Shown: positions 55,707-63,434 of the stretch, piece after piece
How positions within the stretch are numbered: the first letter of the stretch is position 1
Layout of the letters: every line of letters begins with the position of its first letter
Position numbers and translations under genes: made by a program
Assembly: GCA_045589355.1 (NCBI GenBank)
Contig: JAZNOW010000058.1
Location: forward strand, 62,001 to 126,000
Direction: 5' to 3'
Length of the DNA: 64,000 bases
Origin: RUG563 sp045589355
Lineage (GTDB): Bacteria; Bacillota; Clostridia; Christensenellales; Aristaeellaceae
The notes under the pieces: generated by a model
The model's database searches: none
Told to the model about the DNA's origin: nothing
Seen by the model: the letters and a program-made list of their open reading frames with translations, nothing else

Positions 55707-56367
55707 AGAAAAAGCGCCCAGCGCCCGTAAGGAAAAATGGGAACGCTATGTTGCCGCCCTGAAGTATGCCAAGTATGTCTGCTTCCATCCCTTCGATGGG
55801 TTCTGGGACCTGGCACACGAAAAGAAGGGCTCCGTTGCGGCAGCCACCACGTTCCTGGTCCTGTTCCTGATCACCCATGTGCTGAAGCTGATGTACACCA
55901 ACTTCCAGTTTGTCAGCGCACCGCTCCAGTACATCAATGTGTTTGAACAGGCAGCCTCCCTGCTGCTGCCCTTCCTGATCCTGTGCCTGGGCAACTGGAG
56001 CCTGACCACCCTGTTCGATGGTAAAGGCCGTTTCAGCGATATTTACACCGCCATGTGCTATGCGCTGGTGCCCTATATCGTCATTCAGCTGCCCCTGGTG
56101 TTCATCTCCAACATCATCGCCTTTGACGAAGCGGCCTTCTACACCGTGCTGATGAGCGTTAGCGTTGTGTATTCCCTGGCCCTGGCCTTCATCGGCCTAA
56201 TGCAGGTGCATGACTACAGCCCCGGGAAGACCCTGATCTTCCTGATCGCCACCGTGCTGGCTGCCCTGATCATCATCTTCCTGATGCTGGTGTTCTTCAG
56301 CCTGCTGAGCGACGCGCTGAGCTTCTTCGTTTCCATCTACCGCGAAGTGGCATTCCGTTTGTATTAA
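55681..56367 (+). CDS. YIP1-family membrane protein
   Basis: A 228-residue protein with a short basic N-terminus and five membrane helices (AAATTFLVLFLITHVLKLMY, AASLLLPFLILCLGNWSLTTL, VIQLPLVFISNIIAF, VVYSLALAFIGLMQVH, LIIIFLMLVFFSLLSDALSFF). The layout and CYALVPYIVIQLP motif fit the YIP1 family. Its role in bacteria is unknown. It recurs beside NHL and DUF5696 proteins in sugar-transport clusters of Clostridia and Paenibacillaceae as I recall. GGAGGTGG lies 6 nt before ATG, inside the end of the NHL gene. Translational coupling is likely. Confidence 0.82.
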   Translation: MSAIKLSNKEKAPSARKEKWERYVAALKYAKYVCFHPFDGFWDLAHEKKGSVAAATTFLVLFLITHVLKLMYTNFQFVSAPLQYINVFEQAASLLLPFLILCLGNWSLTTLFDGKGRFSDIYTAMCYALVPYIVIQLPLVFISNIIAFDEAAFYTVLMSVSVVYSLALAFIGLMQVHDYSPGKTLIFLIATVLAALIIIFLMLVFFSLLSDALSFFVSIYREVAFRLY

Positions 56368-56382
56368 GGAGGGAGTAAGAGA

Positions 56383-58941
56383 ATGAAAAAAATCATTAAA
56401 CGCTTGCTTCCCTGGGTCATTGTGCTGGCGCTGCTTGCCGCACTGGTGATTTTTGTGGGCATCCCGCTGTACAGCAAGGACGAAACGCCCCACATGTATA
56501 CCCCCACCGTTTACAATTACGAAGGCGACAAAACGCCTTTGGTAATGGAAAACGAGTTCCTGTCCTTCGAACTGGACCCCACCACCACCTTCTTCAAGGT
56601 TGTGGATAAGACCAGCGGCGCCGAATGGCTGTCCAACCCCACGGACGGCGCCAACGACCCCATCGCCAACACCGGCCATAAGGAAAACCTGCAGTCCACC
56701 ATTCTTTTGACCTACAGCACTTCCCTTGGCCCCGTGGAAATCAACAACTACAAGTACTCCATCGAAAACGGCAACTACCAGATCAAGCAGCTGGAAGACG
56801 GTGCCATTCAGGTGGATTACGCCGTGGGTAAGATTGAAAAGAGCTACCTGATTCCCCAGGCAATCACCAAGGAACGTTACGACGCTTTTACGGAACAGAT
56901 GAAAAAGGCCACCAAGAAAAAGCTGTCCAGTAACTATTCCCTGTACGATCCTGCCAAGCTGGATGAAACCAAGCATGCGGAAATCATTGCCATGTACCCC
57001 TCTGTGCTGGAACAGCCCTTGTACATCCTCAAGTCCGACGTGAAGGAAAACGGCAAGAAGAAGGTGGAAGAATACTTCGCCGAAGCCGGATACACCCAGG
57101 CGGACTATGACCAGGATATGCAGCTGGTGGCCGGCACCAAGGAAAGCACGGCAGCCGTCTTCAACATTACGCTGATCTATCGCCTGGAAGGCAATGATCT
57201 GGTTGTGGAAATGCCCTACAAAGCGTTCCGCTTCACCGAAGGCTATCCCATGACCCATATCACGCCCCTGCCCATGTTTGGCGCAGCCAATACTCAGGAC
57301 GAAGGCTTCATGTTCGTGCCCGAAGGTGGCGGCGCCCTGATCAACCTGAACAACGGCAAGCTGCAGCAGAGTGTGTACTATGCCAATAACTATGGCTGGG
57401 ACTATGCTGTGACCCGTAAGGAACTGATCAACGAAACCCGGGCTACCTTCCCGGTGTTCGGCATGGCCAAGAACGGCTCTGCCTTCGTGTGCATCGTGGA
57501 AGGCGGCACCTCCTACGGCGGTGTGCAGGCCGACATCAGCATGCGCAACAACAGCTATAACTGGCTCAACGCCAAGTACAACGTGCTCCACAGCGACCAG
57601 TACAACGTGTCCGCCAAGACGGCACAGCTGGTGTACATGTTTGAATCCACCATTCCCGAAGACACCGTAACCCATCGTTACCGCTTTGTTCCCAGCGACA
57701 GCTATGTGGACATGGCCACCGCTTACGGCGATTATCTGCGGGAAAACGAACTGTTCCAGGATGCCAAGGCTTCCGAAGAAGTGCCCGTATCCGTGGAACT
57801 GGTGGGTGCCATTGACAAGACGGTTGTCAAGTTCGGCCTGCCCATCGATTCCGTGTTTGCCACCACCACCTTCGCCCAGGCAGAAGAAATTATTGCCGAG
57901 CTGACGGAAAAGGGCGTTGCAAACCTGAACGTGCGTATGAGCGGCTGGATGAACGGCGGCATTACCCAGGAAGTTATCAAGAGCGTCAACGTTCTGAACG
58001 AACTGGGCGGCAAGCGGGGCATGCAGCAGCTGATCACCTCTTCTCAGGAGAAGGGCGTGAACCTGTACTTTGATGGCATTTCCTGCTTCGCCTACAACAG
58101 CGGTATTCTGGAAGGCTTCATGCCCTTTGGCGATGCAGCCCGCTATACCACCCGCGAACAGGTGGTCATCACCCGGTATGACCCCATCACCTTCATTCCT
58201 CAGGACTGGCTGGAAGACTACTACCTGGTGCGTCCCGAATACGCCAAGGACCGGACGGATACCCTGATCCGCTTCCTGGACGATACGGATGCAGCCGGCG
58301 TTTCCTTCCGTGATATCGGCTCCTTCCTCAGCGGTGACTATAACCCCAAGAACACTGTCACCCGCGAACAGGTGAAGGCCATGAACATCAAGAGCATGCA
58401 GGACGCCAAGGCGGCCGGCCAGGCTGTGATGATCCGTGTGGGCAACGACTACGCCCTGCCTTACGCCGACATCATCACCGATGTGGATATGACCGGTACC
58501 AAGTACTCCATTCTGGACCGGATGGTGCCTTTCTATCAGATCGCCCTCCATGGCCTGAAAGACTACACCGGCGATCCCATCAACCTGTCCGGCGACTATT
58601 ATCAGGAATTCCTCCGCTGCGTGGAATGCGGCGGCGGCCTGAACTTCACCTTCATGGCCAACGATGCCAAGGTGCTGCAGGACACGGTGCACTCCAGCCT
58701 GTTCGGCTCCAGCTATGATGCCTGGGCGGAAGATGCCATCGGCATGATCACCCGGTATCAGGAAGATGCCAAGGGCCTGAACCAGCTGCGCATTGTGGAC
58801 CATCAGCAGCTGACGAATGATGTGGCTGTGACTACCTACGAAGATGGTACCAAGGTATATGTAAACTATTCCAGCGAAGCGTACAGTGAAGGCGGCGTTG
58901 AAGTGGCAGCCCGTGATTACACTGTGGAAAGGGGGCAATGA
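56383..58941 (+). CDS. Membrane-anchored DUF5696 protein (glycosidase-like)
   Basis: An 852-residue protein with an N-terminal anchor (LLPWVIVLALLAALVIFVGIP). Residues about 50-460 are beta-rich, resembling a galactose-mutarotase-like super-sandwich (FLSFELDPTTTFFKVVDKTSG; GGGALINLNNGKLQQSVYY). Residues about 460-800 look like a TIM barrel (VNLYFDGISCFAY; AAGVSFRDIGSFLSGDY; AVMIRVGNDYALPYADIITD). This matches DUF5696, which I believe is related to glycoside hydrolases; no activity has been shown that I know of. Acidic residues in FRDIGSFLSGDY and IITDVDMTG are candidate catalysts. Between two transporter units, it probably trims oligosaccharides at the cell surface. Confidence 0.8.
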   Translation: MKKIIKRLLPWVIVLALLAALVIFVGIPLYSKDETPHMYTPTVYNYEGDKTPLVMENEFLSFELDPTTTFFKVVDKTSGAEWLSNPTDGANDPIANTGHKENLQSTILLTYSTSLGPVEINNYKYSIENGNYQIKQLEDGAIQVDYAVGKIEKSYLIPQAITKERYDAFTEQMKKATKKKLSSNYSLYDPAKLDETKHAEIIAMYPSVLEQPLYILKSDVKENGKKKVEEYFAEAGYTQADYDQDMQLVAGTKESTAAVFNITLIYRLEGNDLVVEMPYKAFRFTEGYPMTHITPLPMFGAANTQDEGFMFVPEGGGALINLNNGKLQQSVYYANNYGWDYAVTRKELINETRATFPVFGMAKNGSAFVCIVEGGTSYGGVQADISMRNNSYNWLNAKYNVLHSDQYNVSAKTAQLVYMFESTIPEDTVTHRYRFVPSDSYVDMATAYGDYLRENELFQDAKASEEVPVSVELVGAIDKTVVKFGLPIDSVFATTTFAQAEEIIAELTEKGVANLNVRMSGWMNGGITQEVIKSVNVLNELGGKRGMQQLITSSQEKGVNLYFDGISCFAYNSGILEGFMPFGDAARYTTREQVVITRYDPITFIPQDWLEDYYLVRPEYAKDRTDTLIRFLDDTDAAGVSFRDIGSFLSGDYNPKNTVTREQVKAMNIKSMQDAKAAGQAVMIRVGNDYALPYADIITDVDMTGTKYSILDRMVPFYQIALHGLKDYTGDPINLSGDYYQEFLRCVECGGGLNFTFMANDAKVLQDTVHSSLFGSSYDAWAEDAIGMITRYQEDAKGLNQLRIVDHQQLTNDVAVTTYEDGTKVYVNYSSEAYSEGGVEVAARDYTVERGQ

Positions 58942-58944
58942 TCC

Positions 58945-59910
58945 ATGCACGAAAAACATTGGTATGACAGCATTTTGGATGCATTTAAGATCTATATCCC
59001 CGGCAACGACGTGTACAGGACCATGCGGGCACGCAGTGCCCGCACCGGCACCTGGTTCATCCTGCCCTTCATCATCGGTTTCCTGCTGTTCATGGCCAAG
59101 CCCATGGTGGAATCCTTCATCATGAGCTTCAATGACGTGAAGCTGGTATCCGGCCAGGGCTACGAAATGAAGTATGTGGGCCTGGACAACTACAATACCG
59201 CCCTTCGCGTAGACCCTGAATACAACACCCTGCTGGTGGAAGAAATCGGTCAGATGGCCATCAACACCATTGCTACCCTGGTGGTAAGCTTTGTGGTGGC
59301 TGTTATCCTGAACCAGGAATTCAAGGGCCGCACCCTGTGCCGCGCCATCTTCTTCCTGCCGGTTATCCTGTCCTCCGGCGTTCTGCCCGGCATTGAACAC
59401 GAAAACGAATTCTACGACATGATGAGCGGCCTGGCCCAGAGTGTGGAAGAATCGGGCGGCGTGAACCTTTCTGCATCGCTGCAGGATCTGCTGTCCGTTT
59501 CCGGTGTAGGCGCCGGCGTGTTCGACGTGGTGTTCACCATGATCGACTCCATCTACGACATCGTGATGGCTTCCGGTATCCAGATCATCGTGTTCCTGTC
59601 CGGCTTGCAGGCTATTTCTCCCTCCCTGTATGAAGCAGCGGATGTGGAAGGCTGCTCCGCCTGGGAATCCTTCTGGAAAATCACGTTCCCCATGGTCAGC
59701 CCCTTGTTGCTGGTCAACTGCATTTACACCATCATCGACTTCTTCATGAAGAACGATAACAAAGTTATGGAACTGATCTACGACATCACCTACCAGGACG
59801 CCAAGTGGGGCGTTTCCGCCGCCATGAGCTGGATTTACTTCGGCATTGCCCTGGTGTTCATCGGCGTGAGCAGTTTCATTATCTCGAAGGCGGTGAAGTC
59901 TTATGAGTAA
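58945..59910 (+). CDS. Carbohydrate ABC transporter permease (MalF-type), second system
   Basis: A 321-residue permease with six helices (TWFILPFIIGFLLFMAKPMVES, AINTIATLVVSFVVAVIL, AIFFLPVILSSGVLPGI and others). The EAA-type loop is SLYEAADVEGCSAWESFWKITFPM. A ~60-residue loop (about 150-200, EHENEFYDMMSGLAQSVEES) between helices 3 and 4 is longer than usual. It starts 3 nt after the DUF5696 stop and overlaps the next permease by 8 nt. Together they form the second translocation pore of the locus. Confidence 0.9.
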   Translation: MHEKHWYDSILDAFKIYIPGNDVYRTMRARSARTGTWFILPFIIGFLLFMAKPMVESFIMSFNDVKLVSGQGYEMKYVGLDNYNTALRVDPEYNTLLVEEIGQMAINTIATLVVSFVVAVILNQEFKGRTLCRAIFFLPVILSSGVLPGIEHENEFYDMMSGLAQSVEESGGVNLSASLQDLLSVSGVGAGVFDVVFTMIDSIYDIVMASGIQIIVFLSGLQAISPSLYEAADVEGCSAWESFWKITFPMVSPLLLVNCIYTIIDFFMKNDNKVMELIYDITYQDAKWGVSAAMSWIYFGIALVFIGVSSFIISKAVKSYE

Positions 59911-60919
59911 GAGCAAGACCGTATTTATCGGTTCCAACAAAAGCTTCTGGGACCGCAACCGCCGCAGTGAAGGCTATCTGCTGAAGCGGAAGGTGAAGAG
60001 CACGGCCGTCTCCGTGATCCGTGCGCTGCTGCTGTTTGGCATGTGCTTCATGATCATCCAGCCCCTGCTCATGCGTCTTTCCACCGGTTTCATGGTGGAA
60101 AAGGACCTGTACGACTCCACCGTTGTGCTGGTGCCCCGTGAAGTGACGCTGGAAAACTATCAGCACGTGTTCAACCTGACGGACTTCCCCCGCTCCATGT
60201 GGAACACCCTGTGGACCAGCTTGCTGGTATCCGTCTTGCAGGTGATCAGCTGCACCATCGTAGGCTATGGCTTTGCCCGCTATGATTTCCCGCTGAAGAA
60301 ATTCTGGTTTGCCTGCGTGATCATGCTGATCGTTGTGCCGCCCACCACCATCCAGACCTCCCTCTACATGTACTTTGCCAACTTTGACTTCCTTGGCATC
60401 GTGCGGGCGCTGAATGACGGCAAGCCTATCAACCTGCGTACCTCCATCCTGCCCTATGCTCTGATGAGCATCACCTGCATGGGCCTGAAGAACGGCCTGT
60501 ACATCTTCATGCTTCGCCAGTATTTCAAGGGCGTGCCCAAGAGCCTGGAAGAAGCTGCCTACATCGACGGTTGCGGTACGGTGCATACCTTCACCAAGAT
60601 CATGCTGCCCGACGCTCTGCCCACCATCGCCAGCTGCTTCCTGTTCGGCTTTGTATGGCAGTGGACGGACCTGTTCTACTCCCGCAACTTCCTGCAGGCC
60701 AAGTATTCCATCTACTCCATCCAGCTGTCTTCCATCGTCAGCCGCATGGGCCGTTATTTCTCCAAGGATGCCAGCAAGGCCGTGATCATTCCCAACGGCC
60801 GCCAGCAGCAGCTGATCTCCATCGGCGTGCTTATCTGCTGCATCCCGCTGATCGTGCTGTACTGCTTCACGCAGAAGACTTTCGTCAAGTCCCTCACCAT
60901 GACCGGCAGCAAGGAATAA
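59903..60919 (+). CDS. Carbohydrate ABC transporter permease (MalG-type), second system
   Basis: A 338-residue permease (AVSVIRALLLFGMCFMIIQPLL; LLVSVLQVISCTIVGYGFARYDFPLKKFWF, read in parts; IGVLICCIPLIVLYCF). The EAA loop is KSLEEAAYIDGCGTVHTFTKIMLPD. A basic cytoplasmic head of about 40 residues precedes helix 1. It begins 8 nt inside the upstream permease gene. A separate promoter follows it, driving the second binding protein. Confidence 0.9.
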   Translation: MSKSKTVFIGSNKSFWDRNRRSEGYLLKRKVKSTAVSVIRALLLFGMCFMIIQPLLMRLSTGFMVEKDLYDSTVVLVPREVTLENYQHVFNLTDFPRSMWNTLWTSLLVSVLQVISCTIVGYGFARYDFPLKKFWFACVIMLIVVPPTTIQTSLYMYFANFDFLGIVRALNDGKPINLRTSILPYALMSITCMGLKNGLYIFMLRQYFKGVPKSLEEAAYIDGCGTVHTFTKIMLPDALPTIASCFLFGFVWQWTDLFYSRNFLQAKYSIYSIQLSSIVSRMGRYFSKDASKAVIIPNGRQQQLISIGVLICCIPLIVLYCFTQKTFVKSLTMTGSKE

Positions 60920-60958
60920 CATAGGAATAAAAATGTACAGAATATACACAAAAATATC

Positions 60959-60987
60959 TTGCATATTTGGCAAATATGGTGTATAAT
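60959..60987 (+). promoter_or_regulatory. Internal promoter for the second binding protein
   Basis: TTGCAT (60959-60964), 17-nt spacer, consensus TATAAT (60982-60987), giving a UTR of about 100 nt. Confidence 0.8.
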
Positions 60988-61029
60988 GTGCCAAGAAGAT
61001 GCAGCTGAGCTGCAAAATTCCATTGTAAC

Positions 61030-61066
61030 TATGCAAACGTCTTGCGTGAAAACGAAACGTTTGTAT
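61030..61066. promoter_or_regulatory. Inverted repeat with AAACGTTT core in the binding-protein leader
   Basis: ATGCAAACGT (61031-61040) and ACGTTTGTAT (61057-61066) are inverted arms. The right arm includes GAAACGTTTG with the AAACGTTT core (61055-61062) typical of LacI-family sites, and TGAAAACGAAACG resembles a partial cre. It lies about 60 nt after the predicted start. Confidence 0.4.
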
Positions 61067-61092
61067 GGAAAATAAAAAGGAGGAACTCCAAC

Positions 61093-62442
61093 ATGAAGAA
61101 ACTGGTTGCTCTGCTTCTGGCTGTCATGATGCTCACTGTGAGCGTTGCTGCTCTGGCCGAAGCTCCCGAAGGCTATCCCGCCGTCGTGGAAGAAATGATT
61201 CAGGCTGAACCCCTCACCATCACCATTTATGACTACTGGTCTGGCGACGGCGCCCGCGCTGCCGAACCCACCGAAGAACAGCAGGCTCAGTACGACTACC
61301 GTGACTGGATCGAAGCTACCTACAATGTGAAGGTAGAACAGAAGCAGGGCGGCGACTGGAACACCTGCGCTGAAGAAATGATCAACTTCTACGGCGCTCC
61401 CGATGGCAGCCTCCGCGCTTACATCATCGAGCCCGGCAAGGTTGGCTCCCTGGTTGCTAACGGCTATGCCGCTTCCTGGGGCGACTATGACTTCTCCGCT
61501 GAAAAGTGGAATCCCTTCACCCTGAACGCTTGGAAAATCGGCGGCGAAGTGTACGGCGTGTCCACCGGCGCTACCGAACCCCGCGGCTGCGTGTACTTCA
61601 ACAAGCGTCTGCTGGAAGAAGCCAACATCGACTGGAACACCATCTATGACATGCAGGCTGAAGGCACCTGGACCTGGGCTGCCCTGGAAGATCTGCTGAA
61701 GAAGTGCACCCTGGACACCGACAACGACGGCGTTGTTGACAAGTGGGGCATCTCCGGTTCCGGCGACGATATGTACGTGCTGGCTACCTTCGCCAATGGC
61801 GGCTCCTTCTTCGATTTCGACGCTGATGGCAAGCTGCAGCCCACCATGACCTCTCAGGCTACCGTTGACGCTCTGAACTGGGGCAAGAACATCCAGGCCA
61901 ACTACTGGATGCACACCCCCGCCGATGCCAACTGGGATTGGTACAAGCAGGCTTGGAAGGAAGGCCAGTTCGCTTTCTACGTATACCAGACCTACGGCGG
62001 CTACAACGACAATTCCGAAATGGCTGACATGGAAGACGAATGGGGCTGCGTTGCTTTCCCCGTTCCCAATGCTGGCGACACCTACCTGCACGTTGCTTCT
62101 GAAAACACCACTCTGATCCCCAAGGTTTACACCGAAGATCAGATCAAGACCATCGCTTTCTTCATCGACCTGTGGACCAACCCCACCCCCGGCTATGACG
62201 ATGAAGACGCTTGGATCGGCAACAAGTACAACTACACTGACGAACGCGCTGTGGACGAAACCTACGCTATGCTGCGTCAGGGCGAACACGCCGTCGACAA
62301 CAAGGTTGTGTACCTGGGCACCCAGAACGACGTTCTCGGCTCCTCCCTGCTGTGGGGCCTGGCCGGTAGCGACGTGGCTTCCCTGATCGAAGCTGGCTTG
62401 CCCGCTTGGCAGGCTCTGTGCGACACCTACAACGCTAAGTAA
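61093..62442 (+). CDS. Extracellular solute-binding protein, family 1
   Basis: A 449-residue secreted sugar-binding protein: signal peptide MKKLVALLLAVMMLTVSVAA ends near ALAEA with no lipobox Cys. That is unusual for a Gram-positive binding protein and implies another form of retention. Mature features: ITIYDYWSGDGARAAEP, YGAPDGSLRAYIIEPGK, YGVSTGATEPRGCVYFNKRL, DTDNDGVVDKWGISG (an EF-hand-like Ca2+ motif) and a Trp-rich ligand cleft. Ala codons are mostly GCT here versus GCC in neighbours, suggesting very high expression. AAGGAGG lies 10 nt before ATG 61093. It has its own promoter and terminator, so it can be made in excess over the permeases. Confidence 0.9.
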   Translation: MKKLVALLLAVMMLTVSVAALAEAPEGYPAVVEEMIQAEPLTITIYDYWSGDGARAAEPTEEQQAQYDYRDWIEATYNVKVEQKQGGDWNTCAEEMINFYGAPDGSLRAYIIEPGKVGSLVANGYAASWGDYDFSAEKWNPFTLNAWKIGGEVYGVSTGATEPRGCVYFNKRLLEEANIDWNTIYDMQAEGTWTWAALEDLLKKCTLDTDNDGVVDKWGISGSGDDMYVLATFANGGSFFDFDADGKLQPTMTSQATVDALNWGKNIQANYWMHTPADANWDWYKQAWKEGQFAFYVYQTYGGYNDNSEMADMEDEWGCVAFPVPNAGDTYLHVASENTTLIPKVYTEDQIKTIAFFIDLWTNPTPGYDDEDAWIGNKYNYTDERAVDETYAMLRQGEHAVDNKVVYLGTQNDVLGSSLLWGLAGSDVASLIEAGLPAWQALCDTYNAK

Positions 62443-62477
62443 GGTTCGCGCTGAGAAATCAGCCTAAGTAAACACCA

Positions 62478-62510
62478 TGGCCGCTGTGCGAAAGCACAGC
62501 GGCTTTTTGC
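62478..62510 (+). terminator. Terminator of the carbohydrate-uptake locus
   Basis: Perfect GCCGCTGTGC / GCACAGCGGC stem with GAAA tetraloop followed by TTTTT. Confidence 0.95.
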
Positions 62511-62562
62511 TGCCCTTTTTGAGGAACTATGTCGATGAGGGCCGGGAAGAAAGAGGTTCTTC

Positions 62563-62591
62563 TTGGAAAAAGAACCAACCTGTGCTATAAT
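62563..62591 (+). promoter_or_regulatory. Promoter of the 62622 gene pair
   Basis: TTGGAA (62563-62568), 17-nt spacer, consensus TATAAT (62586-62591). Confidence 0.7.
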
Positions 62592-62621
62592 CAGGGCAGA
62601 AAGAGGCGGAGAGGATGCACA

Positions 62622-63434
62622 ATGAAAATTCAGGTGGGGCGTTTCGACTTTACCGAAGTGTGGGACGGCGTGCTGTACAAAAAACTGGCTGACTATCCCC
62701 GTTTGAATGAATGGGAGAAGCGATGCCTGGCGGAATTTGTGTGTTATGAGAAGGCAAACGGAAGATTATGTCCGCTTATGTGCGAAGACCGTGCGCTGAA
62801 GAATGAAATAGAGGATGCGTTGGCGGCACCGGAAAAATTATGGCAAGTGCCGCCGCCGGAAAAAATACAGGAATGTACGGCTTGCCGGCAAGGCGGATGC
62901 CTGACCCGATGGGTGTGCCACACGGCATCGCCGGAAAACGCAAAGAGCATATTGACAGGCGGCATGCTGTTGTCTGCCGTGCGGGCAAGGGGAAAAGCGG
63001 CGGAAGAGCTGATGCTGGAAAAGCGAAATGCGGCCCATGACCCGGCGGATTATTTCCATTATGTTATGCTGTCATGGGGCAATTGCCAGGCCGGGGACAG
63101 GCTGGTGATGGAAAGAAAGCTGGGCCGCTTTCCGGAAGAAAGAGATTTGAGTGACGAATTTATACCCGGCGTACGGTTCTATTTTTTGTATGACAGGCTT
63201 TCAAAACACCCGGATGCTGTGTTCGACGGCGTGCTGCCCATGAAGATCCGGGACGGGATTGTGTTGAAAGACTGGGTGGAATGGATCGTGATCCCCGGGT
63301 ATCTGGCAGGGGAAATGATGCCCTGCATACCGGAGGAATTGCGGCCAAGGTTGAAAATAGTGGATCATCAGGGCCTGGACATATGGGCCTGGAGCGAAAA
63401 GGTATATCAAACCATTGAAGGAGGAGCAATATGA
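62622..63434 (+). CDS. Cysteine-rich protein of unknown function, possibly ADP-ribosyltransferase-like
   Basis: A 270-residue cytoplasmic protein. The N-terminal part carries many Cys: CLAEFVCYEK, LCPLMCED, ECTACRQGGCLTRWVC, possibly a zinc or Fe-S module. From about 98 there is a CHTASPENAKSILTGGMLLSAV segment followed by YVMLSWGNCQAGDRLVMERK, FIPGVRFYFLYDRLSKHPD and DWVEWIVIPGYLAGEMMPCIP. The H-T-x3-N-A-x-S-I-L-x-x-G-x-L-x-S pattern resembles the first motif of DarT/PARP-like ADP-ribosyltransferases, but I cannot establish the fold and the call is tentative. ATG 62622 follows GGAGAGG. It overlaps the aldo/keto reductase gene by 4 nt (ATGA). Confidence 0.6.
   Translation: MKIQVGRFDFTEVWDGVLYKKLADYPRLNEWEKRCLAEFVCYEKANGRLCPLMCEDRALKNEIEDALAAPEKLWQVPPPEKIQECTACRQGGCLTRWVCHTASPENAKSILTGGMLLSAVRARGKAAEELMLEKRNAAHDPADYFHYVMLSWGNCQAGDRLVMERKLGRFPEERDLSDEFIPGVRFYFLYDRLSKHPDAVFDGVLPMKIRDGIVLKDWVEWIVIPGYLAGEMMPCIPEELRPRLKIVDHQGLDIWAWSEKVYQTIEGGAI

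Noticed and set aside
56197..59958. 1253-codon minus-strand open frame opposite the DUF5696 and permease genes
   Set aside because: Antisense to three clear genes; sequence is His/Val/Gly-rich without motifs.
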